A stretch of DNA of 26,980 nucleotides from CAYLJV01 sp964510375 (GTDB lineage Archaea > Hadarchaeota > Hadarchaeia > Hadarchaeales > JAGGTB01). The notes below the pieces were generated by a model. That model saw nothing but the letters and a program-made list of their open reading frames with translations. It did no database searches and was not told where the DNA came from. Position numbers and translations under genes: made by a program. Location: the NCBI GenBank assembly GCA_964510375.1, contig CAZEBR010000024.1, positions 1 through 26,980 on the forward strand, written 5' to 3'. How positions within the stretch are numbered: position 1 is the stretch's first letter; every line of letters starts with the position of its first letter. This document shows positions 13,876-20,651 of the stretch, piece after piece.

Positions 13876-14898
13876 TTGATAATTAGGGGTACTATCTCTG
13901 AGGAAAATATTACTAAATGGGGGATTATAGGAACTGCAAGGATTGCAGAACAGGAAATTATTCCCGCGTTGAATCAGTCCGACATTGCCGAGCTCTATGC
14001 CGTCGCCAGCAGGAACGGGGAAAGGGCGGAGGCTTATGCCCGGAAAAATAATATTCCCAATTCTTACGGTAGTTATGAGGACATGTTAAGCGTGCCGGAG
14101 ATCGAAATAATTTACAATCCGCTCCCGAATTCTCTCCACAAGAAATGGACGATCAAAGCTGCTAATGCCGGGAAAAATATTCTTTGTGAAAAGCCTTTAG
14201 CGCTGTCACCGGAAGGAGCCGAGGAAATGTTCGATGCGTGTGATTCAAACAATGTACTGTTAATGGAGGGATTTATGTATAGATTTCACCCTCAGACCAG
14301 ACGCGTTAAGGAATTTCTAGAAGAGGGGATTATAGGAGAACCCAAACTCATTCGGGCCAGCCATTCTTTCCCACTAATAAACGAGAACCGCCCGGATGAC
14401 CACAGGTGGAAGCAGGAAATGGGCGGAGGCAGTTTGATGGATCTAGGCTGTTATTGTGTCAGTACTTGCCTTCATTTCTTTGCCGAAGAGCCAAATGAAG
14501 CGTTTGCTTCTGCAGTTTATCACCCGGATCATAGTGCCGAAGCACAGTTGGAGGGAGTATTGGAATTCCCGGACGGCAAAAAAGCGATTATAGACAGTAG
14601 CTTTCTTCTGAGCTTGCGGCGGAAATACGAGATTGTGAGCGAGAAAGGCAGTATTAGGGCCACGAAAGCGTACTATTCTGAAGGAGAGGACGTGACGATT
14701 GAGATTTACAAGGGAGATACCGAGGAAGTCGAGACCATAGAAGGAGTAAATGAATACAGGTTGGAAGTCGACAGCTTTACCAGGGCGGTAAAAAATGGAA
14801 AAAACCCTGAAATTACGAGAGAGGACAGTGTCGGGAATATGAGGACAATAAACTCGCTTTATAAATCCGCTTCTAAAAACGAAACGGTCGAAGTATAA
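13876..14898 (+). CDS. Gfo/Idh/MocA-family oxidoreductase (sugar dehydrogenase-like)
   Basis: NAD(P)-dependent dehydrogenase of 340 residues. The Rossmann domain begins KWGIIGTARIAEQEIIPAL, and the family signature CEKPLALSPEGAEEM is near residue 97. GFMYRFHPQTRRVKEFLEEG and GGGSLMDLGCYCVS are typical of the glucose-fructose oxidoreductase / haloarchaeal D-xylose 1-dehydrogenase branch. The substrate is probably a sugar, but this cannot be proved from sequence. The longest frame starts at TTG 13876 next to GGGG and gives about 12 residues before the Rossmann strand; no ATG is available nearer. It stands alone between the two zinc-finger repeats. Confidence 0.87.
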   Translation: MIIRGTISEENITKWGIIGTARIAEQEIIPALNQSDIAELYAVASRNGERAEAYARKNNIPNSYGSYEDMLSVPEIEIIYNPLPNSLHKKWTIKAANAGKNILCEKPLALSPEGAEEMFDACDSNNVLLMEGFMYRFHPQTRRVKEFLEEGIIGEPKLIRASHSFPLINENRPDDHRWKQEMGGGSLMDLGCYCVSTCLHFFAEEPNEAFASAVYHPDHSAEAQLEGVLEFPDGKKAIIDSSFLLSLRRKYEIVSEKGSIRATKAYYSEGEDVTIEIYKGDTEEVETIEGVNEYRLEVDSFTRAVKNGKNPEITREDSVGNMRTINSLYKSASKNETVEV

Positions 14899-14975
14899 TA
14901 AAAAGGATCGCAGAGCAACTACTTTTCCGAGTTTTGGGTTGTCAATCGATGAAATAACTTCGGATTTACTCTAGT

Positions 14976-15106
14976 CCCGTCAATTCGTTACTTGGAGGAA
15001 AACAGAAAGATGTATTCCAGCGAGTTGTGCGAAGAACAGTTCGACACAAAGGAAGAGCTAAAGAGGCATTTGGAAAATGACCACAAGGAAAAGAATAGTG
15101 GGGAAT
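14976..15106 (+). repeat. 131-bp direct repeat, copy 2
   Basis: Second copy of the repeat at 13231-13361, same orientation, 119 of 131 positions identical by manual alignment and no indels. It includes the ribosome binding site GGAGG (14994-14998) and the finger-coding part of the gene. Confidence 0.85.
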
Positions 15107-15141
15107 CGAACCTCGATATAATTTTGCCGAAGGGATGGTAA
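15010..15141 (+). CDS. 43-residue zinc-finger paralogue, copy 2 (first Cys lost)
   Basis: MYSSELCEEQFDTKEELKRH is the duplicate of the protein at 13265, but Cys4 is Ser (TGC to AGC), removing one of four zinc ligands. The remaining Cys7, His20 and His25 are kept. The C-terminus diverges after the repeat and ends in SNLDIILPKGW, making it nine residues longer. The leader and ribosome binding site are conserved. It is either a decaying paralogue or a version with changed function; several other differences in the finger are synonymous. An ORF on the opposite strand here is only a shadow. Confidence 0.6.
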   Translation: MYSSELCEEQFDTKEELKRHLENDHKEKNSGESNLDIILPKGW

Positions 15142-15170
15142 GTTATTAAATTTTCAAGTAAAATATCCCA

Positions 15171-15899
15171 ATGAAACTGATGGGGCGGCAAAGCAATAGG
15201 GAAAAAGTGCTAGATTTCCTTAAGGAGCACGAAGGGGAGAAATTTACCGGAGAGGAGATAAAAGACGAAACTGGGGTATCAATTACTGATATAAGGACGT
15301 CCGGTATCCTCGAGTGGGTTGAATCGGATAGATACGGTAATGTTTTCTATTACAATGGATTGAAAAAATACATATTTTCCTTAAAAACCTATTTTATTGC
15401 TATTATGGCCTTGTATGCGTTTACATCCATAATAGGATTTATTTTCAGCAATAATCTGGATTTTCTGTGGAGTTCGCTGCAGGAACATTTCGAAGCCTAT
15501 TCAGGATACAGTAATTTTAGAGTTCTCGTGAGCATTTTCTTGAACAATATCTGGATTTCTTTTCTGGCCGTGGTGTTGGGAATTCTGGTTGGGGCTGGAC
15601 CCGTTCTTATAACCAGTATTAACGGTCTCGTTTTTGGCTTGGCGTTTAGCAAATCAGTTCAACTGATGGGAGTTGGATTTTTCCTGCTTGCTACTATACC
15701 TCATGGCATTATAGAGATACCGATTTTCCTTTTGAGCAATGCGATAGGAGTGAGGATAGGACATGAAACTGTCAGAGGATATTCGATTTCTTTTGAATCC
15801 ACAGCGCTTGAAAACGGATTAAAACTTTATACTTTACTGATCCCGCTCTTTTTATTGGCGGCGTTCATAGAGAGTTACATAACCAGCTCGATTCTCTAA
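15171..15899 (+). CDS. SpoIIM-like (DUF95) integral membrane protein with N-terminal winged helix
   Basis: Membrane protein of the stage II sporulation protein M family. In archaea these proteins have no link with sporulation and their role is unknown. The 242 residues begin with a soluble winged-helix-like domain (about 5-65: REKVLDFLKEHEGEKFTGEE and ITDIRTSGILEWVESDRYG), then about five TM segments. Family features are FLNNIWISFLAVVLGILVG, LITSINGLVFGLAF and IPHGIIEIPIFLLSNAIG. TTATTAAATT near 15143-15152 sits about 25 bases before the ATG and no ribosome binding site is visible, so the mRNA is probably leaderless. It follows the second zinc-finger copy by 29 bases. Confidence 0.84.
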   Translation: MKLMGRQSNREKVLDFLKEHEGEKFTGEEIKDETGVSITDIRTSGILEWVESDRYGNVFYYNGLKKYIFSLKTYFIAIMALYAFTSIIGFIFSNNLDFLWSSLQEHFEAYSGYSNFRVLVSIFLNNIWISFLAVVLGILVGAGPVLITSINGLVFGLAFSKSVQLMGVGFFLLATIPHGIIEIPIFLLSNAIGVRIGHETVRGYSISFESTALENGLKLYTLLIPLFLLAAFIESYITSSIL

Positions 15900-16002
15900 C
15901 CTGCCGACTAGCGGGATTTTGGCAGTGACCAAAACTTTTTGTCCTCAAAGCTACTTTTTTATATGGACGCGAAATCCGGGTTCCGGTTTTGGAGGATTAA
16001 AG

Positions 16003-16011
16003 AGTTTTAAA
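16003..16011 (+). promoter_or_regulatory. TATA box for treT
   Basis: TTTTAAATA lies about 19-27 bases before the TTG start at 16030. GGAGGG at 16015-16020 then serves as ribosome binding site, which suggests that the transcript start lies nearby or that a further promoter exists upstream. Confidence 0.35.
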
Positions 16012-16029
16012 TATGGAGGGAAATGAAAT

Positions 16030-17232
16030 TTGCCCAAGAGGCTGATAAACTATCGGGGAATAGTTGGGGATAAGGTCATAGACGAGCTGTTTAGGAAGGC
16101 TTCCGAGGTTAGAAATGAACACGTGGTAATGATAAACTCCACTTCTCAGGGAGGCGGGGTCGCCGAGATACTTAGAAGCCTGATTCCGCTCCTCAACAAT
16201 GCCGGTCCTCGAGTCGGGTGGAGGACTCTGGCGGGGCATCCCGACTTTTATAGAGTGACGAAGAGGCTTCATAACGCCCTTCAGGGCGACGAAATGGACC
16301 TGACCGAGGAGAAAAAGAGGGTTTACGAGAGCGTCAACGAGGACTTCGCTAGTTATACTCATCTTGATCATGATCTCGTGGTGATTCATGACCCTCAACC
16401 TCTTCCGTTGATAGATTATTACGCCAGAAAACAGCCTTGGATTTGGAGATGCCATATAGACCTTTCCGAAAGAAATCCCGAAGTTTGGGAATATCTTAAG
16501 GGGTTCGTTTTACCTTACGATTACGAAGTTTATCAGATGAAAGAGTTTGCTAGAGGTTCTGATGCGAACAGGGTCATTCATCCTTCCATAGATCCGCTTT
16601 CGACCAAAAATATAGAGATCGAGGAGGATACTAGGCTGAAATACTTGAAAAAGAGCGGTGTGGACCCGGACGATAATAGGCCTCTGATCGTTCAGGTTTC
16701 CAGGTTTGATCCCTGGAAGGATCCTCTGGGAGTGATAGACGTATTCGACAAAGTAAAGGATGAGATGGATGCCAGATTGCTCCTGGTAGGTGCCTTCGCA
16801 CAGGACGATCCTCAGGCCGAGGGGATATACGAAAAAACACTCCAGAAGGTCAAGGGAAGAGATGATGTGATAGTTAACGCTAACCTCCACGATATCGCAG
16901 TGAACGCGGTTCAGAGGTCCGCCGACGTAATTCTCCAAAAATCATTGAGGGAAGGATTCGGCCTGACCGTTTCGGAAGCCATGTGGAAGGAAACTCCGGT
17001 CATCGGAGGGAATGTCGGAGGGATTCCCAAGCAGATAATCGACGGGGAAACCGGATTTTTGGTCGATCCTTCCGATTACGACGAGGTTGCTGAGAAGGTG
17101 TTGGATATCCTTTCGAACAATGATCTCCGATACGAGATGGGTAGAAAGGCTCGAAAAAGGGTCAAGGAGAATTTTTTGGTCACGAGACAGGTCGGCGAAT
17201 GGCTTGACGTCTTTAGAGAACAACTGACCTAA
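16030..17232 (+). CDS. treT: Trehalose synthase (trehalose glycosyltransferring synthase), GT4 family
   Basis: TreT makes trehalose from an NDP-glucose and glucose and is found in archaea and thermophilic bacteria. The 400-residue length and sequence fit: LINYRGIVGDKVIDELF at the N-terminus, NSTSQGGGVAEILRSLIPLL acceptor-side motif, HDPQPLPLIDYY, RCHIDLSERNPEVWEYL, then the GT-B C-terminal domain with VSRFDPWKDPLGVIDVF and the nucleotide-sugar motif EGFGLTVSEAMWKETPVIGG. The start is TTG at 16030 after GGAGGG; the ATG at 16023 is in another frame. Trehalose is a compatible solute, which fits a salt- or heat-stressed archaeon. The last codons and stop lie in a 24-bp tandem duplication. Confidence 0.93.
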   Translation: MPKRLINYRGIVGDKVIDELFRKASEVRNEHVVMINSTSQGGGVAEILRSLIPLLNNAGPRVGWRTLAGHPDFYRVTKRLHNALQGDEMDLTEEKKRVYESVNEDFASYTHLDHDLVVIHDPQPLPLIDYYARKQPWIWRCHIDLSERNPEVWEYLKGFVLPYDYEVYQMKEFARGSDANRVIHPSIDPLSTKNIEIEEDTRLKYLKKSGVDPDDNRPLIVQVSRFDPWKDPLGVIDVFDKVKDEMDARLLLVGAFAQDDPQAEGIYEKTLQKVKGRDDVIVNANLHDIAVNAVQRSADVILQKSLREGFGLTVSEAMWKETPVIGGNVGGIPKQIIDGETGFLVDPSDYDEVAEKVLDILSNNDLRYEMGRKARKRVKENFLVTRQVGEWLDVFREQLT

Positions 17233-17261
17233 TTGTGTAGAGAACAACTGACCTAATTGTG
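17214..17261 (+). repeat. Perfect 24-bp tandem duplication spanning the treT stop
   Basis: Bases 17214-17237 and 17238-17261 are identical. The first copy contains the last five sense codons and the TAA of treT; the second is untranslated. The unit length is a multiple of three. It looks like recent slippage or an assembly effect. Confidence 0.9.
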
Positions 17262-17377
17262 GTGCCTCGGAGGCCTTTTGAGACCATCATCTTGTAAATG
17301 AAATCAGGATTCAAGGTTCTCGTCATCGGCTCCGTTCATTTTTGCGGAATATGGACGTAAAGATTTGTCGGGGACTT

Positions 17378-17518
17378 TCACCTTAGTTGGACGTAAGTTT
17401 CGTGGACCGTTTTCAGACACTCTTCACACAGGTGAAATTCTTTATCATCCTCTTCCTTCGAACTGTCCACCGTGTAAAGAATCGCCGATTCGTCTCCGCA
17501 CAGGTCACATTTGGCCAT
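17378..17518 (-). CDS. 46-residue double-CxxC zinc-ribbon protein
   Basis: Not reached by usual length cut-offs. Minus-strand ATG at 17518 gives MAKCDLCGDESAILYTVDSS, a Lys/Glu/Asp linker, then EFHLCEECLKTVHETYVQLR and TGA. The two CX2C pairs (Cys4/Cys7 and two near residues 31-34) form a zinc ribbon. An AATTATTTAT TATA-like element lies directly upstream and no ribosome binding site is seen, so it may be leaderless. The acidic loop and clean CxxC spacing argue for a real gene. Function is unknown; a longer overlapping frame here is a shadow. Confidence 0.7.
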   Translation of the reverse strand: MAKCDLCGDESAILYTVDSSKEEDDKEFHLCEECLKTVHETYVQLR

Positions 17519-17688
17519 ATCGATAAATAATTCCCAGTCTGAATTTTTAGTTCTGTTGTTTGGGCATTCTGATTCATGAGATTAACTTTTTTCATTCTCT
17601 TCCTGCGAGCTTGAATTTATCTTGTTTCCCCCACAATTTAGAGGGGATTCGGTGCTGTTTTAGATTTTCCGACGGCAGAATACACCCG

Positions 17689-17715
17689 ATATATATGAAA
17701 ATATATTTATATGAA
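17689..17715 (+). promoter_or_regulatory. AT-rich promoter of the arsenic operon with a direct repeat
   Basis: TATATGAA occurs at 17692-17699 and again at 17708-17715, 16 bp apart, within an ATATATTTATAT TATA-like run. The ATG of acr3 is 31 bases beyond. An ArsR-type repressor gene closes the operon, so this is the natural place for its operator. Confidence 0.45.
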
Positions 17716-17746
17716 TTTTAATTAATGGATTTTTCAAGGGAAAACC

Positions 17747-18817
17747 ATGGCCGAGGAAGAGGGGAGAGTTGAAGAGGATACCGAAGGAGTTGGAAGAGAA
17801 CTCAGCTTCTTCGAAAAGTACTTGTCCGTGTGGGTGGCGGTATGTATCGTTGCTGGAGTCATTTTGGGACGGGTCGTTCCCGCCGTCCCCAATACTCTGG
17901 GTGAGTTTGAATACGCTCACGTCAACATACCCGTTGCTGTCCTGATCTGGTTCATGATATACCCCGCGATGGCCGAAATAGACTTCAAGAGTATAATGGA
18001 CGTGAAGGAGAGACCTAGGGGACTTCTGGTAACTTGGACTTCCAACTGGTTGATAAAGCCGTTCATTATGTACGGTCTCTTCTGGTTCTTCATGACTGTA
18101 GTGTTCGACGCTTTGATCTCACCGGCTCTACAGGGCTAGTAACTAGCGGCGGCAGTATTGTTGGGATCGGCACCGTGTACCGCGATGGTGTTCGTTTGGA
18201 GCTATCTTTCTGATGGCGACGCTGCGTATACGCTCGTTCAGGTCGCTACGAACGATTTGATCTTGTTATTCGCTTACGTACCTCTGGTTACTTTCCTTCT
18301 TGGGATAGGCGGCATCTCGGTTCCCTACGATACGCTGGTCCTTTCAGTAGTACTGTATGTTGGAATTCCGCTCGCGGCTGGGTATTCGTCCCGAACTTAT
18401 TTGATAGGCAAGAAGGGAAAAGAATGGTTTGAAAACGTATTTCTCGAAAAGATTGGAAATCTCACAATAATAGGTCTTCTGCTTACTTTAATCCTCTTGT
18501 TCTCGTTCCAAGGAGATATTATAGTTAACAACCCAATTCACATCTTATTGATCGCAATACCCTTGACGATTTTCACGTTCACCGTGTTCTCCATAGCATA
18601 CGGCTGGTCTTACCTTTGGGGGCTGGACCATGAGATTGCAGCCCCGGCTGCGGAGATTGGCGCAAGCAACTTCTTTGAACTTGCGGTGGCGGTCGCAATC
18701 TCGGTTTTTGGGATAACTTCCGGAGCCGCCCTTGCGACGGTGGTCGGGGTCTTGGTAGAAGTCCCTGTAATGTTGACCTTGGTCGCCATAGCAAATAAGA
18801 CGAGAAAGTATTTCTAA
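17747..18817 (+). pseudogene. acr3: Arsenite efflux permease Acr3, interrupted by tandem stops TAG TAA
   Basis: Acr3 is a ten-TM arsenite/H+ antiporter of the plasma membrane. Across 356 codons in one frame the sequence is a full-length, otherwise well-kept Acr3: FFEKYLSVWVAVCIVAGVIL, YPAMAEIDFKSIM, WTSNWLIKPFIMYGLFWFF, the catalytic-Cys motif LGSAPCTAMVFVWSYL, and AAPAAEIGASNFFELAVAVA. Two adjacent stop codons lie at 18137-18142, where the family usually has residues such as Glu-Tyr before LAAAVLLG. A TTG at 18158 could restart, giving pieces 17747-18139 and 18158-18817, but neither half has all ten helices. It is a recent nonsense allele, a base-calling error, or a split gene. The arsR gene follows 28 bases on. 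Confidence 0.82.
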
Positions 18818-18845
18818 TTACTGAGGGCAAGAGGTGGAACCGAAA

Positions 18846-19145
18846 ATGGATGAGGTGGAGAAGGACGAGATAGAACTTCTCAAATGCGTCGGTAGCGAGA
18901 ACCGGTACAGGATTCTCCAGCTCTTGAGAGAAAAGGAGAGGTGTGTTAGCGAGATAATGGAGAGTTTGGACAAGGAGCAAACGCTCGTCTCGCACCATCT
19001 CCGAAGCTTACATGAGTGCGGGCTCGTGGAAAAGGAAAAGAGTGGCCGGAAAATAGTTTATAAGATAAGCGATCCAGCCGTCTTAGAATTCATGGAAAGG
19101 GTCAAGGAACTCTCTAAAACAAAATGTAAAAAGACGGAGGATTAG
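18846..19145 (+). CDS. arsR: ArsR/SmtB-family transcriptional repressor
   Basis: Winged-helix metalloid-sensing repressor that leaves DNA when As(III) or a metal binds. LLKCVGSENRYRILQLLREK forms the first helices; ERCVSEIMESLDKEQTLVSH and HLRSLHECGLVEKEKSGRKI give the recognition helix and wing, ending IVYKISD. The protein has four cysteines, including one in the recognition-helix region (ERCVSE) and one near the C-terminus (KTKCKK), possible As(III) ligands; the textbook CVC motif is absent. GAGGTGG at 18831-18837 is the ribosome binding site for ATG 18846; the GTG at 18834 lies inside it and is unlikely to be the start. Co-directional with acr3, it probably autoregulates the operon. Confidence 0.9.
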   Translation: MDEVEKDEIELLKCVGSENRYRILQLLREKERCVSEIMESLDKEQTLVSHHLRSLHECGLVEKEKSGRKIVYKISDPAVLEFMERVKELSKTKCKKTED

Positions 19146-19194
19146 AAGAACTAACTTCCTGAGGCTTATTCAAGTTACCATTGTGTCTGTCCAT

Positions 19195-19223
19195 TTGATT
19201 ATCAATAGTCTGATTTTTTTTTT
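19195..19223 (+). terminator. Possible terminator after arsR
   Basis: The palindrome TTGATTATCAA (19195-19205) is followed by a run of ten T at 19214-19223. The stem is weak, but poly-T tracts alone can terminate archaeal transcription. The rest of the gap up to 19394 contains a run of eight G and no gene that I can support. Confidence 0.45.
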
Positions 19224-19394
19224 CGGATAAAATGGATATAGGGGGGGGCTGTGATTTGATAAGTATATTGGGGTTTTTGTATGAGTCTAATTTTTTCTAA
19301 AAGGAGGGAAAAATTCCTATTCGAGCCTTTATCTTTACAGGCTTTAACTACTAACTCTTTTTATTGTGCCTGAGCAGAAGATAATGGTAAAAGT

Positions 19395-20192
19395 ATGCCA
19401 CACAGGATTACACTTTCAAATCAAAAAGGCGGGGTCGGGAAGACCACCATATGCTTGCATCTGGGTGTTGCTTTAGCAGAGAGAGGACGGGACGTGTTGC
19501 TGGTCGACCTTGACCCGTCGGCTTATCTTTCGAAACACGTGGGTCTAGAGACCTACTATGATGAGGCGGACCAGAGCTTGGCTCACTACCTCGTGAATAG
19601 CGGAAAGGATGTTTCCGACGATATCATCATGGAAACCAATGTCGGCCTGGATATAATCCCATCGAACTACGACATGAGGGGCGTTGAGGACAGGTTGAGT
19701 TCGGAGAGAAACAGGGAGATGAGGCTGAAGATGTTCCTCGATAAGATCGACGAGGATTACGATTATACCCTCGTGGACTCTCCTCCGACTTTGGGCGTCC
19801 TGTACGACAATGCGATAATCTCCTGCGGGAACGTCATAATTCCTATAAAGGACGAGGACATGAGTGTCGTTTCCATTCATAGGGCCCTGGACGAGATAGA
19901 CGAGATAGAGAGCGTATTCGGTATATCAGTTAAAATACTGGCGATCGTTCCCAACCTTGTCAGGCCGGACGGCGTTGCGAATTCTACCCTCAAGAAGCTG
20001 AGGGGAACTGAAGGAATCAAGGAGTATCTGACCCCATTCGAAATAAGACAGAGGGTCGCGATCAGGGAGGCCATGCAGAAAAGGACCAGTCTGTATCATC
20101 ACAAGCCCGAGTCCGATCAGATTGGTAATTTTGATAATCTTGCCGAGATTGTAATATCTAAATGTGAGGGTGGTGAAAATGGCGAAAGATGA
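19395..20192 (+). CDS. ParA/Soj-family partition ATPase
   Basis: Deviant-Walker ATPase of the ParA/MinD superfamily, which moves DNA or protein cargo by dynamic polymerisation on the nucleoid. NQKGGVGKTTICLHLGVALA (8-27) carries both signature lysines; VLLVDLDPSAYLSKHVGL is the switch I/Walker A' region, YTLVDSPPTLGVLYDNAI Walker B, and GNVIIPIKDEDMSVVSIHRA the Soj-type helix. The 265 residues have no N-terminal helix-turn-helix, so this is a short chromosomal or Soj/SegA-type protein. ATG at 19395 is preceded by TTTTTATT near 19359 as a likely TATA box. The next gene overlaps its end, suggesting a two-gene partition unit. Confidence 0.88.
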   Translation: MPHRITLSNQKGGVGKTTICLHLGVALAERGRDVLLVDLDPSAYLSKHVGLETYYDEADQSLAHYLVNSGKDVSDDIIMETNVGLDIIPSNYDMRGVEDRLSSERNREMRLKMFLDKIDEDYDYTLVDSPPTLGVLYDNAIISCGNVIIPIKDEDMSVVSIHRALDEIDEIESVFGISVKILAIVPNLVRPDGVANSTLKKLRGTEGIKEYLTPFEIRQRVAIREAMQKRTSLYHHKPESDQIGNFDNLAEIVISKCEGGENGER

Positions 20193-20568
20193 AGAGCATG
20201 ACGACGCTACCAAGTTGGCCGACAGGCTCTCCAAGCGAAGTGGTGAAGAGCCCAGCAAGAAGGCCCGGAGGCTGGGTAACCGTTTGCGCCGACATCTGGA
20301 GGGTATGGAGGAGGAAGAAGAGGAAGAAAAAGAGGAAAAACCCAAATTAAATCTGCCCGAGGATATCGATTCTAGCGCCGATTTTTTGGAGACCTTTCGG
20401 GAGCTTGCGGACAGGTATCCGGAGCTTAGGGAGGTCTCATTCAGCGATCTCAAAAAGGTGATTTCGCAGATAGGTATGAAGCATCCGGAGGAGGTAGCCG
20501 AGCTTCTCCGCAACGACAGACAGAAAGAAGAGATTAGAGAAAACAAGAGAAAATATATTACCCACTGA
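20179..20568 (+). CDS. ParA-associated small charged protein (candidate partition partner)
   Basis: A 129-residue protein of no recognised family, overlapping the parA stop by 14 bases. The N-terminal third is basic and Ser/Lys/Arg-rich (TKLADRLSKRSGEEPSKKAR, then RLGNRLRRHLEG), followed by an uninterrupted acidic run of Glu and Lys, and a C-terminal helical domain (DSSADFLETFRELADRYPEL, FSDLKKVISQIG and HPEEVAELLRN). I chose ATG 20179 over GTG 20164 because GAGG at 20166-20169 is a fitting ribosome binding site. A small second gene overlapping a ParA recalls SegB of Sulfolobus or other ParB substitutes, so a DNA- or cargo-binding adaptor is likely, though inferred only from position. Confidence 0.7.
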   Translation: MAKDEEHDDATKLADRLSKRSGEEPSKKARRLGNRLRRHLEGMEEEEEEEKEEKPKLNLPEDIDSSADFLETFRELADRYPELREVSFSDLKKVISQIGMKHPEEVAELLRNDRQKEEIRENKRKYITH

Positions 20569-20574
20569 TTGAAC

Positions 20575-20604
20575 CTGCCTGCCGACTTGGTCAGGAGCAG
20601 TTTT
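20575..20604 (+). terminator. Hairpin terminator after the parA unit
   Basis: CTGCCTG (20575-20581) pairs with CAG and GCAG (20592-20600, interrupted by GA) and is followed by TTTT. It lies seven bases after the stop of the partner gene. Confidence 0.45.
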
Positions 20605-20616
20605 CCATCACCTCAA

Positions 20617-20633
20617 CTCTCTTAAGAAGAGAG
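20617..20633. promoter_or_regulatory. Inverted repeat upstream of the TatD gene
   Basis: CTCTCTT-AAG-AAGAGAG is a perfect 7-bp inverted repeat with a 3-bp spacer, ending 18 bases before the ATG of the TatD gene. The position suits an operator or a leader hairpin; there is no T run after it. Confidence 0.4.
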
Positions 20634-20651
20634 ATCAATCTTTCTCAATCG

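Noticed and set aside
13231..15106. Insertion sequence flanked by direct repeats
   Set aside because: The repeats encode a zinc-finger gene and there is no transposase or terminal inverted repeat; gene duplication is the simpler reading.
18137..18142. Pyrrolysine or other stop-codon readthrough in acr3
   Set aside because: TAG serves as the stop of several intact genes in the window, and the next codon is TAA, which pyrrolysine insertion would not pass.
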